NCBI RefSeq assembly: GCF_014635545.1
Contig: NZ_BMDA01000004.1
Span: 170,515-234,514 of the forward strand
DNA from: Acinetobacter courvalinii
GTDB taxonomy: Bacteria > Pseudomonadota > Gammaproteobacteria > Pseudomonadales > Moraxellaceae
Length of the DNA: 64,000 bases
Direction of reading: 5' to 3'
The position numbers were made by a program, and so were the translations under genes. Each line of letters starts with the position of its first letter. Position 1 is the first letter of the stretch. Shown here piece after piece: positions 56,684 through 64,000 of the stretch. The notes under the pieces were generated by a model. The model was not told the DNA's origin. It did no database searches and was given only the letters and a program-made list of their open reading frames with translations.

Positions 56684-57122
56684 TTACCACAACCAGAATC
56701 ACCACCGCAAATAAGATCAGGGTCGGCATCTCATTAAAGAAGCGCCAGAACTTATGTGTTTTGTAGTGGGCATTGCCAATCAGTTTTTTACGATAATAAC
56801 CACACACTAGATGGTAAATCACCAGAAGACCGACCAGACCGACCTTGAGATAAAACCATAAGGCTTCATGATAATGCCGGGTTGCATCACCCCAGTCGAC
56901 CAGAAAGTGGGCGGTAATTAATGTGGCAATCATGGACGGCCACATAATCCCGCGATACAACTTACGTTCCATCACTTCAAAGCGTTGATGACTGATGGCA
57001 TCCTCACTCATGGCATGATAAACATAAAGGCGTGGTAAGTAGAACAAAGCAGCGAACCAGCAAACCACGGCAATAATATGTAATGCTTTTACCCACAAAA
57101 AAGCATCAGAAGGTGCATCCAT
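56670..57122 (-). CDS. hemJ: Protoporphyrinogen oxidase HemJ
   Basis: HemJ (UPF0093) is a small four-helix membrane protein that oxidises protoporphyrinogen IX; this type was shown to do so in Acinetobacter and Synechocystis. The 150-residue protein has the conserved histidine in ALHIIAVVCWFAALFYLPRL and the HLVCGYYRKKL segment. It lies 21 bases downstream of fabB and is probably co-transcribed. It replaces HemG and HemY, which are not seen here. Confidence 0.92.
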   Translation of the reverse strand: MDAPSDAFLWVKALHIIAVVCWFAALFYLPRLYVYHAMSEDAISHQRFEVMERKLYRGIMWPSMIATLITAHFLVDWGDATRHYHEALWFYLKVGLVGLLVIYHLVCGYYRKKLIGNAHYKTHKFWRFFNEMPTLILFAVVILVVVKPQF

Positions 57123-57143
57123 CGATAATCCTGCTAAGCGGGA

Positions 57144-58373
57144 TTATGCATCCCACTTCTTGAAAATAAGGCAGGCGTTTACACCGCCAAAGCCAAAACT
57201 GTTACTCATGACAGTATTCAGTTTTGCATCACGTTTTTCAAGTACAATATCGAAACCTTGTGCGCCTTCATCCAGCTCGGTTACGTTGATGTTCGGTGCA
57301 ATAAAGTCATTTTGCATCATTAATACAGAATAAATCGCTTCCTGAACACCTGCAGCACCCAAGCTATGGCCAGTCATCGATTTGGTTGAGCTGAGTGGTG
57401 GAACCTGACCTTCACCAAATGCACGTTCCATTGCTTTCAGCTCGGTTACGTCACCTGCTGGTGTTGATGTACCGTGAGTATTGACATAGTCAATCTGCTC
57501 GACGCCATGCTGCTTTGCTTCATCCAGTGCCATGATGATACAGCGTGTTGCGCCTTCACCACTTGGTGCAACCATGTCAGCACCATCACTATTTGCTGCA
57601 TAACCAATCACTTCGGCAAGGATATTGGCACCACGTGCCTGTGCGTGTTCAAGTGATTCAAGCACGACGAAACCGCCACCGCCAGCAATCACGAAACCGT
57701 CACGGTCTTTTGAATATGGGCGTGAAGCAGTTTCCGGGGTGTCATTATATTTTGAACACAATGCACCCATCGCATCAAACAGCAAGCTTTGTGACCAGTG
57801 ATCTTCTTCACCACCACCCGCAAGCATGAGATCCTGTTTACCCAATTGAATCAGGTTGTAGGCATAACCAATTGCATCGGCAGAAGTTGCACATGCACTG
57901 GTAATCGAATGCGCCACACCTTGAAGTTTAAAGGCAACACCAACGTTTGCCGTAATGGTATTTGACATATTGCGCGGCACGAAGAAAGGACCAATTTTAC
58001 GTGCACCTTTTTCTTCTAGCAGTTTGATCATTTCTGCAACAGAGGCAGTTGAGTTACCACCAGAACCACCAGCAATACCGTAGCGTGGATTATTTGCCAA
58101 ATCTTCTTGTTTTAGTCCCGCATGCTCAACTGCTGCGACTGCCGCGTTATAGGCATACATGGCGCAAACGCCCATAAAACGTTTCAGTTTGCGGTCAATG
58201 CCATCAAAATCCTGTTCAGCTGCAGCGCTAACATGGCTCTTGAAATTCAGTTCTGCATAAGTTGGGTTTAAACGTGTGCCTGAGATTCCATTTTTTAAAG
58301 AATGAGTGACCTCTTCTAAAGAGTTACCGATACATGAGTTAATGCCCATACCAGTGATTACAACACGTTTCAT
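57144..58373 (-). CDS. fabB: 3-oxoacyl-ACP synthase I (FabB)
   Basis: This condensing enzyme elongates acyl-ACPs, including the unsaturated branch. The 409-residue protein closely follows E. coli FabB by eye: active-site cysteine in SSACATSA-like ITSACATSADAIG, histidines in NTHGTSTP and GHSLGAAGVQEAIYS, and MSNSFGFGGVNA at the C-terminus. FabA is not adjacent, unlike in Pseudomonas. HemJ follows. Confidence 0.94.
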   Translation of the reverse strand: MKRVVITGMGINSCIGNSLEEVTHSLKNGISGTRLNPTYAELNFKSHVSAAAEQDFDGIDRKLKRFMGVCAMYAYNAAVAAVEHAGLKQEDLANNPRYGIAGGSGGNSTASVAEMIKLLEEKGARKIGPFFVPRNMSNTITANVGVAFKLQGVAHSITSACATSADAIGYAYNLIQLGKQDLMLAGGGEEDHWSQSLLFDAMGALCSKYNDTPETASRPYSKDRDGFVIAGGGGFVVLESLEHAQARGANILAEVIGYAANSDGADMVAPSGEGATRCIIMALDEAKQHGVEQIDYVNTHGTSTPAGDVTELKAMERAFGEGQVPPLSSTKSMTGHSLGAAGVQEAIYSVLMMQNDFIAPNINVTELDEGAQGFDIVLEKRDAKLNTVMSNSFGFGGVNACLIFKKWDA

Positions 58374-58595
58374 TTACAGATCCCTTTTATGGTAATACTT
58401 AAGCCCTGTGCATCTCGCTATGAATACAAATCAGGAGAAAATAACGATTAGAATGGCTTATGAGTGAATGACACCATGATAGCAGAAAGGTTTTTTATTT
58501 CTTATGGCAAATCTTATGCCTATTTCCAGTTGTGTAAATATTCGTAAATATTGCAGTTCTGGTGACGAAACGTAATGAAAGTACACACATAAAAG

Positions 58596-58624
58596 TTGAG
58601 ATAAATCTGCATTCAACCTAGTAT
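58596..58624 (+). promoter_or_regulatory. Promoter of the EcsC-family gene
   Basis: TTGAGA (58596-58601) and TAGTAT (58619-58624) are 17 bases apart and 40 bases upstream of the ATG. Confidence 0.6.
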
Positions 58625-58663
58625 TTACCTAGAAATTCACATATTACACAACAGAGGTTCTTG

Positions 58664-60274
58664 ATGACAAAATCTAAAAACAAGCAATCTTCAGGTTTAT
58701 TTGCACAAGCCTTTGGAGTGGCTAAAAAGCTCAGTTCTGAATTACAAAAATTTCAAGTAGCGCCGATTACATCTGGGGCGGAACTTGCAAATACTTCCAA
58801 GACGGTTGAAGGAAAAGCTCGTTTTAAAAGCCCTTTTGAAGTGGAAAAATATGAAAGTCCACAACAAATGTTACGTCAGCAATTTCCTAAACTTTCACAT
58901 CAGTTTCTAGGTCGTCATTACACGCGCGTAAACAGTATCGCATCTTTCGTATCGCCTGATCTGGGAGAAAAAGCCTCTGACTATTTATTCCAGTGGCTGA
59001 ACGAGTTCAGTTCGAATAGTTCCCTGACTGAAAAAATCCTTGAAGAAGCCGGGGTTAAGGACATTATCGAACTCACCAAAGATACAGGCCGTTCCCAACG
59101 TTTAAGTCAGGCCCTGATTGAGCAGAATAAATTATTGGCAGCTGTTCAGGGTGCGGTCACAGGGGCAACAGGTGTATGGGGTGCAGCCATCGATATTCCT
59201 GCTTCGATTGTTTTGACCTTGCGAACCATTTATCAGACAGGACGTTCCCATGGCTTCGATTTGTCGGAAGAGACTGATCAAGAGATTGTGGCGTTTATCT
59301 TTAAGGAAATTGACCTGAGTCTGGTGGCAGAAAAACAAACCCTGCTGGTGGCTTTAAAAGCCTTGAAGTCAATGCTGGAAACACATGACCTGCAACAGTT
59401 TCAGCAACTACTCGGATCGAATAATGATTTTGATTTGGTCAAGAAGTGGCTGGTAGATGAACAAGGACAATTTAAATTTGGCTGGTTAAACCGTGTTCCT
59501 CAAGTTTCCGTGGTCGGTAAGCTAACCCCTGTTGCCGGAGCTGTGTTGAGCGGTTTTTATAGCTGGAGACTGCTGGAAGATGTCGGGCACAAATCACAAG
59601 CTATTTTTGGTGCAGCGCGTTTCTATTTAAATGAGCACCCGGATGAAAATATTTCTCCACTGGAAGCCTACTATAAAGCCGAGACTTTATTGAAAAAGGC
59701 AGCACCGCGCTTATTAAATACAAGTGGGGAAGAGGTTAAGCAGGGTGTGATTTCAGATGCACCAAAAAATGATGTCATTAGCAGTGTTTCAATTCAGGCC
59801 AAAGATAGTGATGTTGCCAAAACGCCGGTTGATGAGAAGGTAGAGCAAGGAATTCAACAGCTTGCAGAACAGCATGTGACTGAACATGAACATACTGAAC
59901 AGCAACCTGCGTTGAAGACAGAACAGGATCAGACTCTGGATGGGGAGGGGGCTGAGGTTGCCACTGAACAGAAGTCGGATAATGTAGAGCCTGCTGCTAC
60001 GCAGACTACAGCTTCAGATGCGCCAAAGAATGATGTGATTGCCAAGGTTTCGATCCAGGCAAAAGACACGGATGCAGTCAAACCGCCAGTGGATGAAAAA
60101 GTAGAGGAAGGAATTCAACAACTTGCAGAGCAGCATGTGGTTGAGCATGAGCATACTGAACAGCAACCCGCATTGAAGGCAGAACAGGAAGATATTTTCG
60201 ATGAAGCTGAAGCGCAAGTTGCGCCTGAGCAGAAATCAATTGATGTCGAACCTGCTTCAACAAAACATAGCTAA
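58664..60274 (+). CDS. EcsC-family protein with a duplicated acidic C-terminal segment
   Basis: The 536-residue protein (ATG 58664, with AGAGG six bases upstream) has an EcsC domain in residues about 75-340, recognised by GAVTGATGVWGAAIDIPASIVLTLRTIYQTGRS. EcsC proteins are poorly understood and were first noted beside ABC transporter genes. After about residue 362 the chain is acidic, Gln/Glu-rich and low in complexity, built from two copies of an 87-residue unit. The protein has no signal peptide. The final gene before the str operon, it has its own promoter and terminator. Confidence 0.82.
   Translation: MTKSKNKQSSGLFAQAFGVAKKLSSELQKFQVAPITSGAELANTSKTVEGKARFKSPFEVEKYESPQQMLRQQFPKLSHQFLGRHYTRVNSIASFVSPDLGEKASDYLFQWLNEFSSNSSLTEKILEEAGVKDIIELTKDTGRSQRLSQALIEQNKLLAAVQGAVTGATGVWGAAIDIPASIVLTLRTIYQTGRSHGFDLSEETDQEIVAFIFKEIDLSLVAEKQTLLVALKALKSMLETHDLQQFQQLLGSNNDFDLVKKWLVDEQGQFKFGWLNRVPQVSVVGKLTPVAGAVLSGFYSWRLLEDVGHKSQAIFGAARFYLNEHPDENISPLEAYYKAETLLKKAAPRLLNTSGEEVKQGVISDAPKNDVISSVSIQAKDSDVAKTPVDEKVEQGIQQLAEQHVTEHEHTEQQPALKTEQDQTLDGEGAEVATEQKSDNVEPAATQTTASDAPKNDVIAKVSIQAKDTDAVKPPVDEKVEEGIQQLAEQHVVEHEHTEQQPALKAEQEDIFDEAEAQVAPEQKSIDVEPASTKHS
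59753..60270 (+). repeat. Two tandem 261-bp units in the EcsC gene
   Basis: The segment starting TCAGATGC at 59753 recurs in frame at 60014, an offset of 261 bases or 87 codons. Both units contain SDAPKNDVI, VSIQAKD, VDEKVE-GIQQLAEQHV and EHEHTEQQPALK, with scattered substitutions. This is an imperfect tandem duplication that could vary in copy number between strains. Confidence 0.9.
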
Positions 60275-60317
60275 TCATAGGCTGATGTCTTAGACATCAA
60301 AACATAACAAACCCAAG

Positions 60318-60350
60318 AAATGGTCAGCACTAACAATGTTGACCATTTTT
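60318..60350 (+). terminator. Terminator after the EcsC-family gene
   Basis: AAATGGTCA (60318-60326) pairs with TGACCATTT (60340-60348), followed by T. The right arm overlaps the -35 box of the str operon. Confidence 0.75.
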
Positions 60351-60367
60351 ACTTCTTAGCTTACAAT
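60339..60367 (+). promoter_or_regulatory. Promoter of the str operon (rpsL)
   Basis: TTGACC (60339-60344) and TACAAT (60362-60367) are 17 bases apart. The predicted transcript starts near 60374 and has a leader of about 59 bases before rpsL, including an A-run and a T-run. Confidence 0.7.
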
Positions 60368-60432
60368 TATGTGCCCTTAAAAAGAGGTCGTTTTCTTTTT
60401 TTAAGGTTGTTTAATAACGGGAGAATTGCCAA

Positions 60433-60807
60433 ATGGCAACAACAAATCAGTTGATCCGTAAGGGTCGTACGACTTTGATTGAAAAATCAAAAGTTCCTGC
60501 GTTGAAGGCTTGTCCACAACGTCGTGGTGTATGTACACGTGTTTATACTACTACACCTAAAAAACCTAACTCAGCAATGCGTAAGGTTTGCCGTGTTCGC
60601 TTGACTTCAGGTTTTGAAGTATCTAGCTATATCGGTGGTGAAGGCCATAACCTACAAGAGCACAGTGTTGTTCTTATCCGTGGTGGTCGTGTTAAAGACT
60701 TACCAGGTGTACGTTACCATACCGTTCGTGGTTCTTTAGACTGTGCTGGCGTTAAAGATCGTAACCAGTCACGTTCTAAATACGGTGCTAAGCGTCCTAA
60801 GAAGTAA
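60433..60807 (+). CDS. rpsL: 30S ribosomal protein S12
   Basis: This 124-residue protein at the decoding centre contains [15 protein letters not shown] and [13 protein letters not shown]. The lysines where streptomycin-resistance substitutions arise in E. coli (in TPKKPNS and GRVKDLPG) are unchanged here, so the allele looks wild type. A GGGAG lies upstream. It heads rpsL-rpsG-fusA-tuf. Confidence 0.98.
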   Translation: MATTNQLIRKGRTTLIEKSKVPALKACPQRRGVCTRVYTTTPKKPNSAMRKVCRVRLTSGFEVSSYIGGEGHNLQEHSVVLIRGGRVKDLPGVRYHTVRGSLDCAGVKDRNQSRSKYGAKRPKK

Positions 60808-60909
60808 TTCTAGGAAACTAGCCCAAGCAACCCTTTAGCGTTTCGCTTGTTTGAATTCTTCATAGATTTGTAATTCAAGCGACGTATAGTAAGGCCAGCG
60901 TCGTGTACA

Positions 60910-60948
60910 TGACACTTGTACAAACTGCTGGATTATCCTGAAGTGTCA
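60910..60948 (+). promoter_or_regulatory. Inverted repeat in the rpsL-rpsG intercistronic region
   Basis: TGACACTT (60910-60917) and AAGTGTCA (60941-60948) can pair around a 23-base loop, 20 bases before the rpsG ATG. In E. coli S7 binds the same intercistronic region to repress itself, so this is a candidate S7 site. Confidence 0.45.
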
Positions 60949-60967
60949 TATTATTAGGTGTATTAAA

Positions 60968-61438
60968 ATGCCAAGACGTCGCGTAGTCGCTGCTCGTGAG
61001 ATCCTTCCAGATCCAAAATTTAGCAGCCAAACAATCGCTAAATTCATGAACCACGTAATGCAAGATGGTAAAAAATCTATTGCTGAAAGTATCGTTTACG
61101 GTGCTTTAGACCGCGTTCAAGAAAAAAACAAAGTAGACCCAGTTGAATTTTTCGAGACTACTCTTGAAAAAGTTCGTCCTATGGTTGAAGTAAAAGCACG
61201 CCGTGTTGGTGGTGCTACTTATCAAGTACCTATGGAAGTACGCCCATCCCGTCGTACTGCTCTAGCGATGCGTTGGTTAGTAGATGCTGCTGCTAAGCGT
61301 TCTGAAAAAACGATGGCTTTACGTCTTGCTGGTGAGTTGCTTGATGCAGCTGAAGGTAAAGGTGCAGCGATCAAAAAACGTGAAGACGTGCATCGTATGG
61401 CTGAAGCCAACAAAGCCTTCTCTCACTACCGTTTCTAA
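60968..61438 (+). CDS. rpsG: 30S ribosomal protein S7
   Basis: This 156-residue primary 16S-rRNA-binding protein begins [19 protein letters not shown] and contains [20 protein letters not shown]. In E. coli it is the translational repressor of the str operon. There is an unusually long 160-base gap from rpsL, with an inverted repeat. The length is normal for the short S7 form. Confidence 0.98.
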   Translation: MPRRRVVAAREILPDPKFSSQTIAKFMNHVMQDGKKSIAESIVYGALDRVQEKNKVDPVEFFETTLEKVRPMVEVKARRVGGATYQVPMEVRPSRRTALAMRWLVDAAAKRSEKTMALRLAGELLDAAEGKGAAIKKREDVHRMAEANKAFSHYRF

Positions 61439-61472
61439 GCGGATAAAACAGTCCCTAATCAGGAGAATATTC

Positions 61473-61535
61473 ATGCGTACTGCAGCTCGATTCAACATCG
61501 CTCTCTATCAAAGTGGAGGCTTTGCGGGTATTTAA
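61473..61535 (+). CDS. Possible 20-codon leader ORF between rpsG and fusA
   Basis: An ATG at 61473 has AGGAG at 61461-61465, an excellent ribosome-binding site, and is followed by 20 codons (MRTAARFNIALYQSGGFAGI) to a TAA. It is short, has no recognised family, and lies 80 bases before fusA. A hairpin follows at 61558. It might be a translated leader peptide that tunes fusA, or a real microprotein; it may also be a chance ORF. Confidence 0.4.
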   Translation: MRTAARFNIALYQSGGFAGI

Positions 61536-61557
61536 GTTGCCTGCTTGGATATTCGTG

Positions 61558-61578
61558 CGCATCAATTTAATTGATGCG
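61558..61578 (+). other. Hairpin upstream of fusA
   Basis: CGCATCAA (61558-61565) and TTGATGCG (61571-61578) pair perfectly around a five-base loop. A weak T-rich stretch follows. It could be an mRNA processing or attenuation site. Confidence 0.5.
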
Positions 61579-61615
61579 TCCTGTTTTAAATATAACATTT
61601 AGGAATGTAGACATC

Positions 61616-63754
61616 ATGGCTCGCCAAACCCCAATTAGTAATTACCGTAACATCGGTATTTCTGCGCACATTGACGCAGGTAAAACAACTACAACAGAAC
61701 GTATTTTGTTCTACACAGGTGTATCTCACAAAATCGGTGAAGTACACGACGGTGCAGCAACAATGGACTGGATGGAACAAGAGCAAGAGCGTGGTATTAC
61801 AATTACCTCTGCTGCTACAACTTGTTTCTGGTCTGGTATGGCTAACCAATTCCAACAACACCGTATCAACGTAATTGATACACCGGGACACGTAGACTTC
61901 ACAATCGAAGTTGAACGTTCTATGCGTGTTCTTGACGGTGCGTGCATGGTTTACTGTGCAGTTGGTGGCGTACAACCTCAGTCTGAAACTGTATGGCGTC
62001 AGGCAAACAAATATAAAGTGCCTCGTTTAGCATTCGTGAACAAGATGGACCGTACTGGTGCAAACTTCTTCCGTGCTGTTGAGCAAGTTAAAACGCGTTT
62101 AGGCGGTAATCCTGTACCTATCGTTGTGCCAATCGGCGCTGAAGATACATTTACAGGTGTAGTTGACCTTATCGAAATGAAAGCGATTATCTGGGATGAA
62201 GCATCTCAAGGTATGAAGTTCGAATACGGTGATATTCCTGCTGACCTCGTTGAAACTTCAAACGAATGGCGTACTAAGATGGTTGAAGCTGCGGCTGAAG
62301 CATCTGAAGAGTTAATGGACAAGTACCTGGAAGAAGGCGATCTTTCTAAAGAAGAAATTATCGCTGGCTTACGTGCTCGTACATTGGCATCTGAAATTCA
62401 AGTTATGCTTTGTGGTTCTGCGTTCAAGAACAAAGGTGTTCAACGTATGTTGGATGCTGTAATTCAATTCTTGCCTTCTCCAACAGAAGTTAAAGCAATT
62501 GAAGGTATCCTTGACGACAAAGATGAAACTAAAGCGTCTCGTGAAGCATCTGACGAAGCTCCGTTCTCTGCGCTTGCGTTCAAAATCATGAACGACAAGT
62601 TCGTAGGTAACTTAACATTCGTACGTGTTTACTCTGGTGTTCTTAAACAAGGTGATCCGGTTTATAACCCAGTTAAATCTAAGCGTGAACGTATCGGTCG
62701 TATCGTGCAAATGCATGCGAACGAACGTCAAGATCTTGATGAAATCCGTGCAGGTGATATCGCAGCGTGTGTAGGTCTTAAAGACGTTACTACGGGTGAT
62801 ACATTATGTGATGAGAAAAACATCATTACACTTGAGCGTATGGAATTCCCAGAGCCAGTAATTTCATTGGCTGTTGAACCAAAAACTAAAGCTGACCAAG
62901 AAAAAATGTCAATCGCTTTAGGTCGTTTGGCGAAAGAAGATCCATCGTTCCGCGTTCGTACAGACGAAGAATCTGGTCAAACAATTATTGCTGGTATGGG
63001 TGAACTTCACCTTGACATCATCGTTGACCGTATGAAGCGTGAGTTCAGCGTTGAAGCGAACATTGGTAAACCAATGGTTGCTTACCGTGAAACCATCAAA
63101 AAGTCTGTTGAACAAGAAGGTAAGTTTGTTCGTCAAACAGGTGGTAAAGGTAAATTCGGTCATGTATATGTTCGTTTAGAGCCTATGGATGTTGAAGAAG
63201 CTGGTAAAGAATACGAATTCGCTGAAGAAGTTGTCGGCGGTACTGTACCTAAAGAATTCTTTGGTGCGGTTGACAAAGGTATTCAAGAACGTATGAAGAA
63301 TGGTGTATTGGCTGGTTACCCTGTTGTGGGTATCAAAGCGACATTATTCGACGGTTCTTACCACGATGTCGACTCTGATGAATTGTCGTTCAAAATGGCA
63401 GGTTCATACGCTTTCCGTGACGGTTTCATGAAAGCAGATCCTATCCTTCTTGAACCAATCATGAAAGTTGAAGTAGAAACTCCAGAAGACTACATGGGCG
63501 ATATCATGGGTGACTTAAACCGTCGTCGTGGTATGGTTCAGGGTATGGACGATCTTCCTGGCGGAACAAAAGCAATTAAAGCAGAAGTTCCACTTGCTGA
63601 GATGTTCGGTTACGCGACCCAAATGCGTTCTATGTCTCAAGGTCGCGCGACTTACTCTATGGAATTCGCTAAATACGCTGAAACTCCACGTAACGTGGCG
63701 GAAGGCATCATCGCTAAGTTCCAAGCTGGCGGTAAAAAAGGTGACGACGAGTAA
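61616..63754 (+). CDS. fusA: Elongation factor G
   Basis: EF-G drives ribosome translocation with GTP. The 712-residue protein begins [34 protein letters not shown], with the G1 motif AHIDAGKT, the G3 motif DTPGHVDF and the G4 motif NKMD. A longer frame to 61571 is open, but only the ATG at 61616 matches the family N-terminus. It is followed by tuf after 93 bases. Confidence 0.97.
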   Translation: MARQTPISNYRNIGISAHIDAGKTTTTERILFYTGVSHKIGEVHDGAATMDWMEQEQERGITITSAATTCFWSGMANQFQQHRINVIDTPGHVDFTIEVERSMRVLDGACMVYCAVGGVQPQSETVWRQANKYKVPRLAFVNKMDRTGANFFRAVEQVKTRLGGNPVPIVVPIGAEDTFTGVVDLIEMKAIIWDEASQGMKFEYGDIPADLVETSNEWRTKMVEAAAEASEELMDKYLEEGDLSKEEIIAGLRARTLASEIQVMLCGSAFKNKGVQRMLDAVIQFLPSPTEVKAIEGILDDKDETKASREASDEAPFSALAFKIMNDKFVGNLTFVRVYSGVLKQGDPVYNPVKSKRERIGRIVQMHANERQDLDEIRAGDIAACVGLKDVTTGDTLCDEKNIITLERMEFPEPVISLAVEPKTKADQEKMSIALGRLAKEDPSFRVRTDEESGQTIIAGMGELHLDIIVDRMKREFSVEANIGKPMVAYRETIKKSVEQEGKFVRQTGGKGKFGHVYVRLEPMDVEEAGKEYEFAEEVVGGTVPKEFFGAVDKGIQERMKNGVLAGYPVVGIKATLFDGSYHDVDSDELSFKMAGSYAFRDGFMKADPILLEPIMKVEVETPEDYMGDIMGDLNRRRGMVQGMDDLPGGTKAIKAEVPLAEMFGYATQMRSMSQGRATYSMEFAKYAETPRNVAEGIIAKFQAGGKKGDDE

Positions 63755-63802
63755 TCTTTCGATTACTATATTACCCAACTAAAATTTAGTTAAAAAACCA
63801 AG

Positions 63803-63827
63803 TGCTCATGGGCGACCCTCATGAGCA
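63803..63827 (+). other. Strong hairpin between fusA and tuf
   Basis: TGCTCATG (63803-63810) pairs with CATGAGCA (63820-63827), with a further short GGG/CCC pairing inside. It lies 20 bases upstream of the tuf ATG and has no T-tract, so it is more likely a processing or stability element than a terminator. Confidence 0.5.
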
Positions 63828-63847
63828 GTTTATAAAGGAAGATCATC

Positions 63848-64000
63848 ATGGCTAAAGCCAAGTTTGAACGTAATAAACCACACGTAAACGTGGGTACAAT
63901 TGGTCACGTTGACCATGGTAAAACAACTTTAACTGCTGCGATTGCAACGATCTGTGCAAAAACTTACGGCGGTGAAGCGAAAGATTACTCACAAATCGAC
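63848..64000 (+). CDS. tuf: Elongation factor Tu (3' end beyond the window)
   Basis: The first 51 codons of EF-Tu are present: [30 protein letters not shown], with the G1 motif GHVDHGKT. The ATG at 63848 is preceded by AAGGAAGATCATC. EF-Tu delivers aminoacyl-tRNA to the ribosome. The gene continues beyond the right edge. Confidence 0.97.

Overview
The window is a chromosomal segment of a gammaproteobacterium of the Moraxellaceae, almost certainly an Acinetobacter. The evidence is AT-rich coding DNA, the bioA-bioF-bioC-bioD order, a HemJ-type protoporphyrinogen oxidase, a BamD with a long C-terminal tail, and the gene neighbourhoods hemA / TPR protein-lolB-ispE-tRNA-Gln-prs-rplY-pth and rpsL-rpsG-fusA-tuf. 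It is mostly core genome. I see no prophage, insertion sequence or CRISPR array. Species-level placement is inference.

Layout. 1-3609: biotin operon (bioA cut by the left edge). 3610-4572: a palindrome-rich repeat and one exported protein. 4620-20112: two divergent blocks that look like one peptide-uptake locus. Leftward run a TonB-dependent receptor, tonB, exbB and two exbD genes; rightward run two peptide-binding proteins, an exported M3 peptidase, two permeases and a double ATPase. 20124-25406: rluB, scpA/scpB, an acetyltransferase, a YciO-type protein and the EF-P hydroxylase epmC. 25461-28604: yceD-rpmF and fabD-fabG-acpP. 28766-31887: kbp, thiD, a HAD phosphatase, and ribB under an FMN riboswitch. 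32008-35227: an unrecognised two-gene unit and a patatin-like gene split by one in-frame amber codon. 35357-42931: panD, pth, rplY, prs, four tRNA-Gln genes, ispE, lolB, a TPR protein and divergent hemA. 42942-50124: dnaG, bamD, rluD, pgeF, a flavodoxin, smpB, coaD and ferredoxin. 50151-52432: rnpB and two identical tRNA-Met genes flanking an Lrp/EamA pair. 52501-60350: nadE with an overlapping unknown gene, two tiny paralogous membrane proteins, a HExxH protein, hemJ, fabB and an EcsC-family protein. 60339-64000: the str operon, with tuf cut by the right edge.

How the genes work together. Biotin synthesis, fatty-acid initiation and elongation (fabD, fabG, acpP, fabB), NAD, CoA and pantothenate (nadE, coaD, panD), riboflavin, thiamine, heme (hemA, hemJ) and isoprenoid (ispE) steps make this a cofactor- and lipid-rich stretch mixed with translation genes (rpmF, rplY, pth, smpB, rnpB, epmC, tRNAs, str operon). 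The most system-like accessory unit is the peptide locus, which spans the outer membrane, the periplasm and the inner membrane. The least explained items are the 32- and 53-residue membrane proteins behind palindromic promoter elements, the repeat-bearing EcsC and BamD tails, the 20-codon ORF between rpsG and fusA, and the near-leaderless yceD promoter. Coordinates of starts were adjusted by hand wherever a ribosome-binding site or family N-terminus favoured an internal start.
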